A stretch of 64,000 bases of DNA from an uncultured Pontibacter sp. (GCF_947499215.1 NZ_CANMNI010000002.1:744001-808000), one strand, 5' to 3'. Numbered from the stretch's first letter, positions 51,491 to 60,640 are shown. Numbers and translations are program-made. Notes: generated by a model not told the origin, from the letters alone.

Positions 51491-51772
51491 GCGTAAAAGG
51501 TGCTGCAAAATCATCTGCATAACAAATAGTATATCAACGGGTTATGATTTGCTCACCTTTGCTCCAAAAAACTAATCAGGCTACCTTATACGCTGGATGC
51601 CAGCTTTAATTAGTCACAACTTATTTGTACTGAGCGTTTTAAAACAGGACTCTGTATTAATAAAGTATAAACTAGTCGTATATAAGTTATTTTCACTATA
51701 TTTTTTCATGTCGCAGCCAGAATAATTGTTTTATTTCTGGAATTAAGTCTTATTTTGCATTGTCTATTAGCA

Positions 51773-52117
51773 ATGAAAGCAAATCAACAGGACCACATGA
51801 AGAAATTATTACAAAAAGCAGTTAAGCCTTTGGTAACTCCATTTAAGGCGAAGTATGAAGTAGTGTGCACGACGTATCAGGTGATACCTGGCTTGCCGGT
51901 AAACAAACATGAGTCGAAGCACAAGTTTGAAAGAGGCGCAGTACTGGAGGCCCGCGAGTTTTACGCCAAGGTGATCTCTTCTGAAATGACACGCACTATG
52001 GCTCCTGTAGAGGTGCAGCTGCGTAAGATCTACCTCGGTGGCAGAACCATTGAGCAGGCCGAGTTCGGGCCGGTGACTCATTTAAAGAGTCTCTCTAAAG
52101 GAAAGAAAAAGAAGTAA
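51773..52117 (+). CDS. Small basic protein, unknown function
   Basis: A 114-residue protein from ATG 51773 (a second ATG at 51797 would give 106 residues). It contains KYEVVCTTYQVIPGLPVNKHESKHKFERG, VEVQLRKIYLGGRTIEQAEFGPVTHL and a Lys-rich tail KGKKKK. I do not recognise a family. The charge suggests nucleic-acid binding. A long AT-rich leader (282 bases without a gene) precedes it and a terminator follows. Confidence 0.55.
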   Translation: MKANQQDHMKKLLQKAVKPLVTPFKAKYEVVCTTYQVIPGLPVNKHESKHKFERGAVLEAREFYAKVISSEMTRTMAPVEVQLRKIYLGGRTIEQAEFGPVTHLKSLSKGKKKK

Positions 52118-52140
52118 TAGCATTTGCAACAATATAAAGC

Positions 52141-52180
52141 ACAGGCCCTCTTGGATGATCCGGGAGGGCCTGTGTTTTTT
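52141..52180 (+). terminator. Hairpin terminator
   Basis: ACAGGCCCTC pairs with GAGGGCCTGT, followed by a T run. Confidence 0.88.
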
Positions 52181-52316
52181 GCACCTTTGCGTACCCTCCA
52201 ATTCAATATAGGAAGGCGCTAATAAACATCCCGCACGCAAATGCGTAATGCTGAGCATACAAGATGCTACTATTTAGAATAAACAGATCCGCTGCCATAC
52301 CTCACTCTTAGCACCC

Positions 52317-53402
52317 ATGAAAGACGCAGCGAAAATAACGCTTCAGGCACTCGGCACCTTTGCCGTGCTGGCCACCGCTCTGCCACTACTAGACGCGCCA
52401 CAATGGTATGTGCGGGTGTTTGACTATCCGCGCATGCAGTTACTTGTGCTTGCCCTGCTCGTATTCGTACTATACCTATGGCTGGGCACCCGTCACCGTA
52501 AGCGAGACAAGTTGTTGCTGGTTTCGCTGGCAGCAGCCATTGTTTACCAAACCTTTCAGATCTACCCCTATACCCGACCGGCGGCTAACCAAGTGAAGCG
52601 CGCGGATGTAGACGCGCCAACTGACTCCAGACTAAGTATACTGGTGGCCAATGTGCTGATGGAAAATGAAAGCTATGGCGAACTGATTCGACTTACACAG
52701 GAAAAAGAGCCGGATATACTCTTGTTGCTTGAGTCAGATTCGGCTTGGCAACTCGGCATGCAGCCAGCCACACAGGAATATCCATACCGGGTGGAAGTGC
52801 CGCTAAGCAACACCTATGGCATGCACCTCTATAGCAAGCTGCCGTTGCGCCAGCAAAAGGTGAGCTACTTGCTGGACGACGACATTCCCTCCATCAAGAC
52901 TTTTGTGCAGTTGCGCAACGGTATGTGGGTGGAGCTGCATAACGTGCATCCCAAGCCCCCTGTACCCACCGAAGACCCGAACTCAAGAAAACGTGACGCC
53001 GAGATTGTGCTGGTTGCCCGTGATATTGAAAGCTCCCAGTACCCGGTAGTAGTGGCAGGTGACTTTAATGACGTGGCTTGGTCACGCACTACCAAGCTGT
53101 TCCAAGAAGTAAGCGGCCTGCTTGATCCCCGGATTGGACGTGGATTTTATAACACGTTCAATGCGAAATACCCAGTACTGCGCTGGCCCTTGGACCATAT
53201 TTTTCACTCAGACCACTTTAAACTGGTACGTATCGAGCGGTTGCGCAATATTGACTCCGATCACTTCCCAATCTACATTGAGTTAAGCTTTGCTCCGGAG
53301 AATGAGTATGAGCAGGAGGAACCAAAGGCCGACGATACGACACAGGAGGAAGCAACCGAGACAATTCAGGAAGGCAAGCAGGAAGCTATCGAAGAGAAAT
53401 GA
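52317..53402 (+). CDS. Membrane-anchored endonuclease/exonuclease/phosphatase (EEP) family protein
   Basis: The 361-residue protein has two to three N-terminal helices (about 8-24, 40-57, 66-82), then an EEP catalytic domain: ILVANVLMENESYGELIRLTQEKEPDILLLLESD (Asn and Glu for metal), ELHNVHPKPP (His), VVVAGDFNDVAWS (Asp/Asn) and the closing IDSDHFPIYIEL (Asp-His). Similar membrane proteins of this family are often annotated as phosphatases of unknown substrate. The last 35 residues are acidic and disordered. Its stop TGA abuts the stop of the convergent gene (TGATCA). Confidence 0.87.
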   Translation: MKDAAKITLQALGTFAVLATALPLLDAPQWYVRVFDYPRMQLLVLALLVFVLYLWLGTRHRKRDKLLLVSLAAAIVYQTFQIYPYTRPAANQVKRADVDAPTDSRLSILVANVLMENESYGELIRLTQEKEPDILLLLESDSAWQLGMQPATQEYPYRVEVPLSNTYGMHLYSKLPLRQQKVSYLLDDDIPSIKTFVQLRNGMWVELHNVHPKPPVPTEDPNSRKRDAEIVLVARDIESSQYPVVVAGDFNDVAWSRTTKLFQEVSGLLDPRIGRGFYNTFNAKYPVLRWPLDHIFHSDHFKLVRIERLRNIDSDHFPIYIELSFAPENEYEQEEPKADDTTQEEATETIQEGKQEAIEEK

Positions 53403-53975
53403 TCACGCTGGCCAAACCCCTTCGGGCATGACGGCATAGTCCAGCGGTACGTCATAAATATTGGGGTCAGCTATGCGCTCCACGGGTGGCTCCAGCGATA
53501 GCCCTATCTTGATTACATCGGGGCGGCAGTCAGCCAGAAAGCGATCGTAGAAGCCCTTGCCATACCCTACCCGATGGCCCTGCCTATCAAAAGCCAGCAA
53601 AGGAATCAGTACTACGTCTACCTCGTTAGCATGCACAATCTGGGCATCTTTCGGCTCCGGTATACCCCACGCATTTTCCACCAGCACCGACTCTTCGGTC
53701 AGGTGGTGATGGGTAAGCACGTTTTGTTCAGCATCGGTCACGGGCACGACCACCCGCACCTCAGGATGCTCCAACCGCAGCCGCTCTATGATGGCCCACG
53801 TATTCACTTCGTTGTTTTTGATGATGGGCAAAAACACGTGCACCGTCTGCCCTGCTTTGGGCGGGAAATGCTTGAAAAACAAATCGGCAATGTGCTGGCT
53901 CCGAACGGCCACTTCGTCGATGGACAGGGCCCGACGGCGTTGCAGCATGGTTTTGCGCAGCTCGGCTTTATGCAT
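53403..53975 (-). CDS. 5-formyltetrahydrofolate cyclo-ligase
   Basis: The 190-residue protein has the family order: KAELRKTMLQRRRALS, VHVFLPIIKNNEVNTW, WGIPEP, the Asp in VDVVLIPLLAFDRQGHRVGYGKGFYDRFL (the ATP-binding G-x-G-K/R-G-x-Y-D-R-F motif) and the C-terminal DVPLDYAVMPEGV. It converts 5-formyl-THF to 5,10-methenyl-THF. The ATG overlaps the bshC stop codon by one base (TAATG), so the two genes are coupled. Confidence 0.94.
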   Translation of the reverse strand: MHKAELRKTMLQRRRALSIDEVAVRSQHIADLFFKHFPPKAGQTVHVFLPIIKNNEVNTWAIIERLRLEHPEVRVVVPVTDAEQNVLTHHHLTEESVLVENAWGIPEPKDAQIVHANEVDVVLIPLLAFDRQGHRVGYGKGFYDRFLADCRPDVIKIGLSLEPPVERIADPNIYDVPLDYAVMPEGVWPA

Positions 53976-55537
53976 TACTCCTCCTCCAGTATCGTGAACT
54001 TGAACTCCAGCGGATCAAAAGCCTCCACCAGCGCAGGTATAAAGTTCGGGTGATTGGTCTGATACGAGAGTAGGTTATCCTGACGCTCCTGCAGACTGCC
54101 GTTCGGGAAGAGCTTGTCTTTCAGGTTCTCGAGCTGTTTGAAGGTTTGCTCGTGTTTGCTGTCGCGGGCTTTGGAGAGTTTCTTCTCGAGCATTTGCAGC
54201 GAGTTACAAGCTTTTTGCTGTTCGGCCGCCACAGCCCGCATCAGTGTCGGGTCTATACCTTCGGCAAGCTCCTCTACCTGTTTAAATGCCTTGGCCACGG
54301 CATCGCGCTGGGTCTCTAGGTTTATTTCGGCATCGTGCAGCTGCGACGAGAGTTGCTTTTTGAGCTCTTGGTAATCCTGAAACAAGTCAAGCGGCTGCAG
54401 GCCTAGCTTGTGCATGCGGCTGGCGTTAGGCTTGCTGATGTAAAGCGCCGAATTGCGCAGCATGATGATCGGGAACGTAACTTGATAAGCTTCGAATACT
54501 TTGCGCAGCTGGAACCAGTATGCCACCTCGGCACCGCCGCCAATGTAGGCTAGGTTTGGCAACACCATCTCTTCAAAAAGCGGACGCAGAATCACGTTCG
54601 GGCTGAAGCGCTCCGGGTGCTGCTGAAGTTCTTGCAGCATTTCCTGTTCTGTAAAGCTGATGTCCGTGTTGAGCACTTTATAGGTATCATCGGCCTGCAC
54701 AATTCGCCCCCTTATGCCCTCCTGCAAATAAAACAGGTTGATCTCGCGCGAAAACACCTGCGGCTTATACCCCAGTTGCTCCAATTCTGCGTTGGCCTCT
54801 TCCACCAGTTTATTCGACAACTGCTCGGCAAGCTCTTTCTCCACCACAGGTATAAGCGCCTTCTTGAGTTCTTTGTGGTCGCCATCGATGCTCACCAAGC
54901 CATACTCCCCAAACAGCGCATGCGTGATGGCACGCGTCGCGTCGGCCAGTGTTTTGCTGTTACGGTAAGCCTCTTCAAAAATCGGGAAAGCCTCCGGCAG
55001 TTCTTCCAGCACCTTGTCAAGTCCGGCTGTTGAGAAGCGGCCCACGGCCCCAGTTTGCTCCGACTCCCAAGCATAGCGCTTGCCAAATAGATTGAAATGG
55101 TTGATCTCCGCGAAATCGTGATCTTCGGTGGCCATCCAGTACACGGGCACAAAATTGTAATCCGGGTAAGCTGCCTGCAACTGCCGGCAGGTGTTAATGG
55201 CCGTTACAATCTTATACACAAAGTATAGCGGACCTGTGAAGATATTGAGCTGGTGCCCTGTAGTTACGGTATAGGTGTTGGGCTGCCGCAACAGTTCCAG
55301 ACTTTGCTGCACTGCGGGATGCACATCGGCTACGGAGCCATATTGCTCCCGCAAAGCCTGATACAAGGTGTGGCGCTGGGCTTCCGTGAATTGCTTCTCT
55401 TTGATTTGTTCGCCAAAAGCCTCCAGCGTCGGGAAGCGGTGATAGAAAGTCTGCAGCTTTTCGCTTTGGGACAAGTAATCGGCTATTGTTTGGGAGAAAG
55501 CGCCCGTGTCGGCATACGCTACCTTCGTTATTTTCAT
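53975..55537 (-). CDS. bshC: Bacillithiol synthase BshC (cysteine-adding enzyme)
   Basis: The 520-residue protein has the BshC layout: a Rossmann-like core with TVTTGHQLNIFTGPLYFVYKIVTAINTC, FVPVYWMATEDHDFAEINHFNLFGK, PNVILRPLFEEMVLPNLAYIGGGAEVAYWFQL and a long C-terminal coiled coil (about 380-490). It adds cysteine to glucosaminyl-malate, the last step of bacillithiol synthesis. I chose ATG 55537 (MKITKVAY), which matches the family start; an ATG at 55552 adds five residues. Confidence 0.96.
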   Translation of the reverse strand: MKITKVAYADTGAFSQTIADYLSQSEKLQTFYHRFPTLEAFGEQIKEKQFTEAQRHTLYQALREQYGSVADVHPAVQQSLELLRQPNTYTVTTGHQLNIFTGPLYFVYKIVTAINTCRQLQAAYPDYNFVPVYWMATEDHDFAEINHFNLFGKRYAWESEQTGAVGRFSTAGLDKVLEELPEAFPIFEEAYRNSKTLADATRAITHALFGEYGLVSIDGDHKELKKALIPVVEKELAEQLSNKLVEEANAELEQLGYKPQVFSREINLFYLQEGIRGRIVQADDTYKVLNTDISFTEQEMLQELQQHPERFSPNVILRPLFEEMVLPNLAYIGGGAEVAYWFQLRKVFEAYQVTFPIIMLRNSALYISKPNASRMHKLGLQPLDLFQDYQELKKQLSSQLHDAEINLETQRDAVAKAFKQVEELAEGIDPTLMRAVAAEQQKACNSLQMLEKKLSKARDSKHEQTFKQLENLKDKLFPNGSLQERQDNLLSYQTNHPNFIPALVEAFDPLEFKFTILEEE

Positions 55538-55552
55538 ATCAGTTACTTCCAT

Positions 55553-55938
55553 CTGCTATTCTTTGTGGCCTGCGCTGTGCGGCTATACCTGCACGGTATA
55601 ACCACGCACCTGCGCCAATGTTGCGTCACAAAGTACGTGTTTTTTATTTTCGATATATAGCTGATACGATAGAAAGCCGATATAAGGGGACGGAATCAAA
55701 TTTTTAGATCGCATACCCTTGCGCTTTCATAGCCATGCGATGATCTTTGCGTATAAGCACTTGGGCAAATAGCTGCTTATTCGCCGTTATCAATCTACCC
55801 CTCCGAGGAGGGGAACAGGCCACTGCTAGAAAAATCCCCTCTTGGGAGGGGCAGGGGTGAGTATACATGCACAGGATAGCTAGCCTGTAAATGCATTAGC
55901 TCCGAATTCAGAACTTAAAACTTAACCGTAAATATTGT
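55553..55938. other. Intergenic region with a small GC-rich repeat
   Basis: A gap of 386 bases. From 55797 to 55859 there are two hairpins, CCCCTCC/GGAGGGG (55798-55813) and CCCCTC/GAGGGG (55836-55851), followed by GCAGGGGTGA, akin to the ends of the element at 37341-37586. The rest holds no gene that I can see. Confidence 0.5.
55797..55859. repeat. Short GC-rich double-hairpin repeat
   Basis: Two adjacent palindromes of the CCCCTCC/GGAGGGG type separated by 22 bases, with the outer GCAGGGGTGA and TCTACCCCTCC parts roughly inverted to each other. Same architecture as the ends of the element near 37.4 kb. Confidence 0.55.
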
Positions 55939-56319
55939 ATGGGATTACTAAACGGATTGATGGGTCATGCCTCGGCGGTGCCTGTAGAGAAACTCACCAA
56001 AGAATTTCAACCGATACTGCTCGACGATGAAAACATTGAAAAGGCTTTCCGCCTGATTCGTGACATGCTCGTGTTTACGAACAAGCGGCTGATTGTGGTG
56101 AATAAACAGGGTCTTACCGGCTCTAAAATTGAATATCAGAGCGTGCCTTATAGTAGCATCAAGATGTTTTCGAAAGAGAGTGCGGGTATGCTCGACTTCG
56201 ACGCTGAACTAAAGATCTGGCTGACGGGTGAGGCCACTCCTACCATTAAGCAGGAGTTCCGAAAAGGCGACAACGTGAATGAAGCTTACAAGGTACTGAG
56301 CAAATATGTCTTGAAATAA
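55939..56319 (+). CDS. Bacterial PH-domain protein
   Basis: The 126-residue protein has the bacterial pleckstrin-homology pattern: KAFRLIRDMLVFTNKRLIVVNKQGLTGSKIEYQSVPYSSIKMFSKES and a C-terminal amphipathic helix NEAYKVLSKYVLK. The T-N-K-R-L/ Q-S-V-P-Y-S-S-I pattern is typical of bPH_3/YvbH-like proteins, probably membrane- or protein-binding. No partner gene is evident. Confidence 0.88.
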   Translation: MGLLNGLMGHASAVPVEKLTKEFQPILLDDENIEKAFRLIRDMLVFTNKRLIVVNKQGLTGSKIEYQSVPYSSIKMFSKESAGMLDFDAELKIWLTGEATPTIKQEFRKGDNVNEAYKVLSKYVLK

Positions 56320-56425
56320 TAAGCTACCAGACTTCTAACGCCTGCTTATACTTATTCATTCTGCAAGAGACTAGAGGCTGCTTCGGCTCACATCATTTTA
56401 CTTTACTAAAGGCTTCACAAAGTAA

Positions 56426-56456
56426 AAAGCCCCACAGGCTATACCTGTAGGGCTTT
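56426..56456. terminator. Bidirectional terminator with CTATA loop
   Basis: AAAGCCCCACAGG pairs with CCTGTAGGGCTTT (one mismatch) around CTATA; the loop and inner stem form CTATACCTG, the window-wide motif. Lies between convergent genes. Confidence 0.82.
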
Positions 56457-56478
56457 CAATATTTCTATCTTTTAGCGC

Positions 56479-57792
56479 TTAGAGAACTACTTCTCCGTAC
56501 AGGTCGAAGTCTGAAGCGTCGGTGATTTTCACGTTGGCAAAGTCGCCTAGGCGCACGTACTGACTGTCGGCTGGCACGAGTACCTCGTTGTCTACCTCAG
56601 GGGAGTCGTACTGGGTACGGCCCACGAAGTAGCCGCTCTCTTTGCGGTCGAACAGCACTTTGTTGGTCTTGCCCACTTTCTCTTCGTTCAGTTCTACCGA
56701 TATACCTTGCTGCAACTCCATAATGGCATCGGCACGCTCCTGCTTCACCTCGTCCGGCACATTGTCCTCTAAAGTATGGGAATGCGTGTTTTCTTCGTGC
56801 GAGTAAGTGAAAATACCCAAACGCTCAAAGCGGGTTTCTTCTACCCAATCGTATAGCTCTTGAAAATCCTGATCGGTTTCACCTGGGTGGCCGGCGATAA
56901 GCGTGGTACGCAAAGCGATGTCTGGCACACGCTGACGAATCTGGTCCACCAACTCGATGGTGCGGCGCTTGCTGATGCCACGGCGCATGGTCTTGAGCAT
57001 GTTGTCCGATACGTGTTGCAGTGGCATATCCAAGTACTTGCAAATGTTCTCGCGCTCGTTCATCACGTCAAACACCTCCATTGGGAACTGCGAGGGGTAA
57101 GCGTACTGCATGCGGATCCAGTCTATACCTTCCACATCCGACAGGTTACGAAGCAAATCCGCCAGCTTGCGCTCGCCGTAGTGCTGCAAGCCATAGTAGG
57201 TCAGGTCCTGTGCAATCAGGATCAGTTCTTTCGTACCCATGCTAGCCAGTCGCTTAGCTTCGCGCACCAGATCCTCAATCGGACGGTCCACGTGCTTGCC
57301 GCGCATCAAAGGGATGGCACAGAAAGAGCAAGGCCGGTTGCAACCCTCGGCTATTTTGAAGTAAGCGTAATGCGAAGGCGTCGTGATGAGTCGTTCACCG
57401 ATGAGTTCGTGCTTGTAGTCAGCCTCCAGCTTTTTAAGAAGCTGCGGCATCTCCAGCGTACCAAAATAGGCGTCCACTTGCGGAATCTCTGCTTCCAGAG
57501 AGTCTTTGTAGCGTTGCGACAGACAGCCCGTTACGTATAGCTTGTCGATCTGCCCTGCTTCCTTGGCTTCGGCGTAACGCAGTATAGTGTCGATGGACTC
57601 CTGCTTGGCATTGTCGATAAAGCCGCAGGTGTTCACGATGATAATATTTGAATCGTCTTTTTCAGACTCGTGCGCCACGTCAAACTCGTTGGCACGCAAC
57701 TGCCCCATCAGCACTTCCGAATCCACTAGGTTTTTAGAACAACCCAGTGTGATGACGTTTACCTTGTCTTTCTTTAAACTTCTTACTTTCAC
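56479..57792 (-). CDS. rimO: Ribosomal protein S12 methylthiotransferase RimO
   Basis: The 437-residue enzyme has the N-terminal auxiliary cluster cysteines (C18 in TLGCSKN, C56 in NTCGFI, C90 in VTGCLSQ), the radical-SAM motif CNRPCSFC (C151, C155, C158) and a C-terminal TRAM domain. It adds a methylthio group to the conserved Asp of S12. The start is GTG 57792, directly after an in-frame TAA; no ATG is available before the first cluster motif. Confidence 0.96.
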   Translation of the reverse strand: MKVRSLKKDKVNVITLGCSKNLVDSEVLMGQLRANEFDVAHESEKDDSNIIIVNTCGFIDNAKQESIDTILRYAEAKEAGQIDKLYVTGCLSQRYKDSLEAEIPQVDAYFGTLEMPQLLKKLEADYKHELIGERLITTPSHYAYFKIAEGCNRPCSFCAIPLMRGKHVDRPIEDLVREAKRLASMGTKELILIAQDLTYYGLQHYGERKLADLLRNLSDVEGIDWIRMQYAYPSQFPMEVFDVMNERENICKYLDMPLQHVSDNMLKTMRRGISKRRTIELVDQIRQRVPDIALRTTLIAGHPGETDQDFQELYDWVEETRFERLGIFTYSHEENTHSHTLEDNVPDEVKQERADAIMELQQGISVELNEEKVGKTNKVLFDRKESGYFVGRTQYDSPEVDNEVLVPADSQYVRLGDFANVKITDASDFDLYGEVVL

Positions 57793-57970
57793 TTATCTAT
57801 GTATTAGCGCGATAATTCCCAATCATTCAAAACCAATGCGGCTGCGCATTAGTTCGTTTGGGCAAATGAACTGCAAAAGTACAACATGTTTAGGTAATAA
57901 AAGAACGGCACGCTGTAGTGTGGTTGGTTTTGTTTGGGATGGAGGTATGCACGACAGCCAGATGCACCGC

Positions 57971-58390
57971 TTAGTGGGGTTGATTAGCCGCCATTGAAGC
58001 GAACCATTTGGCCGCAGCTGCGCTTCCCTTCATCAATTCAACCGCAATAGGCAGATCGTAATTGCTTATAAGAAGTTTGATTACCTGCAACAGGTTATAA
58101 TCCCACAGGTAGTCCGTCGATTCCAGAATGGCGATATTACGCAAGGGGGTATTGGGGATGTGTTGAATGAAACGGGAAATGACTTCTTCGGTGAGCACGC
58201 CACCGGCCGGGGTTCCCGAGTCCACTATGAGGTTGCTCACGTTCTTCTCCACGATCGTGCTAAACAAAGAAACCATGGTCTCTTGAAACTGGCCTGACTC
58301 TACGCTCAGCTCATCCGACCATTTCACACTCATGATACCGGTGTTTTCCTCATACACCATCGTCATCATCTTGTCATCTCTTTCAGCCAT
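57971..58390 (-). CDS. STAS/SpoIIAA-like protein, unknown function
   Basis: A 139-residue cytosolic protein with alternating strands and helices: MVYEENTGIMSVKWSDEL, NVSNLIVDSG, RNIAILESTDYLWDYNLLQVIKLLISNYDLPIAVELMKGSAAAAKWF. The order resembles SpoIIAA/STAS-like folds common in Bacteroidota. No enzymatic motif is visible. ATG 58396 is two codons upstream and equally possible. Confidence 0.6.
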   Translation of the reverse strand: MAERDDKMMTMVYEENTGIMSVKWSDELSVESGQFQETMVSLFSTIVEKNVSNLIVDSGTPAGGVLTEEVISRFIQHIPNTPLRNIAILESTDYLWDYNLLQVIKLLISNYDLPIAVELMKGSAAAAKWFASMAANQPH

Positions 58391-58555
58391 AAACATACCT
58401 TCATTTAAGAGTAAGCCTTTTTAAGTAAGGTTGTTTATAGCTTTTGCAGATGTAGGTTTACCTCCTGTTCAGTCTTTGTAGACTATACAGATGGTTTTCT
58501 GCAGGATAAGGTTTTTTCAAGTGTATTGCAAAGTGGCCAGTAACCGCAGAACAGA

Positions 58556-59071
58556 TTAGTAAAATGCGTTATAGTTAACCAAAAACTCTACGGTAGTTAC
58601 TTCGTCCTCTTGCACCTCCACCGGAAAGATGTTCATGTCTCCGTCGAAAAGGTTGGCAAACAGTCCGTCTTCCTCTTTTGTGAAGAGGCTATACCTGCCG
58701 GGCTCCAGTCGAACAGCAAAATTGCCGTTAGCGTCTGTCTTTACTTGTGTAATCAGCTTGGTCTGAATCGCGGTATGGAAAACACCGTCTTTGGATGTGG
58801 TTTGTGAACTGTTAGTCAGTTCGTAAATGTATACCGTGCGCTCCACGCCACGACGGCCGCTGCTAGTTGGGGCGTCCGGGGATGGCATTTGGTTGCCAGC
58901 TTCCCAGAGTATTTGCCCCTTTATACCTTGTTTTATCTGCATCTGCTGGCCTGTTTGCGTTTTCAACTCCTGCTGCGTTTCTTGCGCTTCGCCCTCCTGT
59001 CCTGACGTACCTTGAGTACCATTACAAACAGTCAGCAACAGCGACATCCCTATCAACAGCAATTTCCCCAT
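58556..59071 (-). CDS. Small lipoprotein with carboxypeptidase-regulatory-like domain
   Basis: The 171-residue product has a lipoprotein signal ending in LLTVC (Cys16), a Gln/Glu/Thr-rich linker (about 20-50) and a beta-sandwich domain: IKGQILWEAGNQMPSP, VYIYELTNSS, TDANGNFAVRLEPGRYSLFTKEEDGLFANL, EVTTVEFLVNYNAFY. The NGNF-V-LxPGxYSL pattern is the carboxypeptidase D regulatory-like fold. It is 18 bases after ftsY on the same strand. Confidence 0.8.
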   Translation of the reverse strand: MGKLLLIGMSLLLTVCNGTQGTSGQEGEAQETQQELKTQTGQQMQIKQGIKGQILWEAGNQMPSPDAPTSSGRRGVERTVYIYELTNSSQTTSKDGVFHTAIQTKLITQVKTDANGNFAVRLEPGRYSLFTKEEDGLFANLFDGDMNIFPVEVQEDEVTTVEFLVNYNAFY

Positions 59072-59089
59072 ACAGATAACAGCAAATAT

Positions 59090-60049
59090 CTATTTGCGGG
59101 AGAAGAACGACTCCACGAACTGGTTCTTGTCGAACAACTGCAGGTCTTCAATCTTCTCGCCTACCCCGATGTACTTCACCGGAATCTTAAACTCGTCTGA
59201 TATACCGATTACCACACCGCCTTTAGCCGTACCGTCCAGCTTTGTAATAGCTAGTGCTGTCACATCGGTAGCTTTGGTGAACTCACGTGCCTGAAGCAGG
59301 GCGTTCTGGCCTGTACTGCCATCAAGTACCAGCAACACCTCGTGCGGTGTGTCTACCGTGATCTTCTGCATCACACGCTTGATTTTCGAAAGCTCGTTCA
59401 TCAGGCCCACTTTATTGTGCAGTCGACCTGCTGTGTCGATGATCACGACATCCGCACCAATATCCACACCTTTCTTTACGGCATCATAGGCCACAGAGGC
59501 TGGATCGGTGTTCATACCATGCGAAATCACCGGCACGCCTACACGATCGCCCCAGATGATCAGCTGATCCACGGCGGCGGCACGGAACGTATCAGCGGCT
59601 CCCAGCACGACTTTTTTGCCGGCTTTATGAAACTGCGATGCGAGTTTGCCGATAGTCGTGGTTTTACCCACGCCGTTCACACCTACCACCATGATCACGT
59701 AAGGCTTTATACCTGCCGGCAGATCAAAGTTAGCGCCGTCACCGGCACGGTTTTCTCCGAGCAAGGCGGCAATCTCTTCACGCAGAATTTTGTCAAGTTC
59801 GCTTGTGCTCACGTACTTGTCGCGGGCCACACGCTTCTCAATGCGGTCAATGATCTTCACCGTCGTCTCTACGCCCACGTCCGCATGCACCAGAATTTCC
59901 TCCAGTTCGTCGAGCACCTCCACGTCTACCGTGGATTTACCAACGACTGCTTTGCTCAATTGCCCGAAAAAGCTGGTTTTGGTTTTCTCAAGACCTTTAT
60001 CGAGCGATTCTTTCTTCTGCTCTTTGCTGAAAAAGTCAAAAATTCCCAT
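59090..60049 (-). CDS. ftsY: Signal recognition particle receptor FtsY
   Basis: The 319-residue GTPase has an NG domain with a short N-terminal extension: P-loop VVGVNGVGKTTT (122-132), DTFRAAAVDQL, DTAGRL (205-210) and ITKLDGTAKGGV. It has no long acidic A domain, so it probably binds the membrane through its first helix (MGIFDFFSKEQKK). It delivers ribosomes making membrane proteins to the translocon. A terminator separates it from the DUF4295/rpmG genes upstream. Confidence 0.97.
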   Translation of the reverse strand: MGIFDFFSKEQKKESLDKGLEKTKTSFFGQLSKAVVGKSTVDVEVLDELEEILVHADVGVETTVKIIDRIEKRVARDKYVSTSELDKILREEIAALLGENRAGDGANFDLPAGIKPYVIMVVGVNGVGKTTTIGKLASQFHKAGKKVVLGAADTFRAAAVDQLIIWGDRVGVPVISHGMNTDPASVAYDAVKKGVDIGADVVIIDTAGRLHNKVGLMNELSKIKRVMQKITVDTPHEVLLVLDGSTGQNALLQAREFTKATDVTALAITKLDGTAKGGVVIGISDEFKIPVKYIGVGEKIEDLQLFDKNQFVESFFSRK

Positions 60050-60100
60050 TTGCGTGTTTTGTAGGGTGAGACTATCTCGGTGTGATACGGTAATATACTA

Positions 60101-60126
60101 AAAAAGTCCCAGCAAAGGGACTTTTT
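60101..60126. terminator. Terminator upstream of ftsY
   Basis: AAAAAGTCCC pairs with GGGACTTTTT around AGCAAA. On the minus strand it would stop transcription after the DUF4295 gene, so ftsY needs its own promoter or readthrough. Confidence 0.85.
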
Positions 60127-60162
60127 CATGTATTCTATCTATGTATAGTAGAGTAGGCTTAA

Positions 60163-60315
60163 TTACTTCTTAAGGAACTCCTGTACTTTGTCAACAGGCA
60201 CCATCTCTTCTTTAAAGCTGTAAGCACCAGTTTTTGGAGACTTAACGGCTTTGATCACTTTTGCCCAATCTTTACCTGTAGCGGTCTTTAGGGTTGCAAC
60301 TACCTTCTTAGCCAT
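60163..60315 (-). CDS. DUF4295 protein (Bacteroidota ribosome-associated small protein)
   Basis: A 50-residue basic protein: MAKKVVATLKTATGKDWAKVIK, SPKTGAYSFKEEM, VDKVQEFLKK. This is the DUF4295 family that sits between rpmG and ftsY in most Bacteroidota; I recall it being reported as a Bacteroidota-specific ribosomal protein (bL38), but have not checked. It starts 2 bases after rpmG ends. Confidence 0.9.
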   Translation of the reverse strand: MAKKVVATLKTATGKDWAKVIKAVKSPKTGAYSFKEEMVPVDKVQEFLKK

Positions 60316-60317
60316 GG

Positions 60318-60506
60318 TTATTTAATTTCTTTATGTACAGTTACTTTTTTCAACACAGGGTTATACTTCTTAAGCTCTAAACGCTCAGCAGTATTCTTTC
60401 TGTTTTTGGTAGTGATGTACCTTGAAGTTCCAGGCATGCCAGTCGCTTTATGCTCTGTGCACTCCATAATTACCTGGATTCTATTACCTTTTGCTTTTTT
60501 AGCCAT
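60318..60506 (-). CDS. rpmG: 50S ribosomal protein L33
   Basis: The 62-residue protein matches bL33: [42 protein letters not shown]. Of the four zinc-binding cysteines only one (ECTEH) remains, so this is the zinc-free version. It has a strong own promoter (60535-60566). Confidence 0.96.
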   Translation of the reverse strand: MAKKAKGNRIQVIMECTEHKATGMPGTSRYITTKNRKNTAERLELKKYNPVLKKVTVHKEIK

Positions 60507-60534
60507 CTCAACAGTAAATTTTTATTTAGGACTG

Positions 60535-60566
60535 CAAATATACAAGCTTAAATCTCTAATTACAAA
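60535..60566 (-). promoter_or_regulatory. Promoter for rpmG
   Basis: On the minus strand TTTG (60566-60563), a 20-base spacer and TATATTTG (60542-60535) form a perfect Bacteroidota promoter 28 bases before the start codon. Confidence 0.85.
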
Positions 60567-60640
60567 CAAAGTATAAATTTTTCTGCAGAAGCTTTTTCAA
60601 GGCTCTCGCAGACAGGCTTTATACCTTGCCTGTAGACCAT

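Noticed and set aside
51491-51772. Hidden RNA gene in the AT-rich gap before 51773
   Set aside because: Checked for tRNA-like folds and GC-rich stems followed by T runs; none found, only AT-rich sequence.
53395-53408. TGATCA at two convergent stops as a regulatory palindrome
   Set aside because: It is simply the two abutting stop codons TGA and TCA (reverse of TGA).
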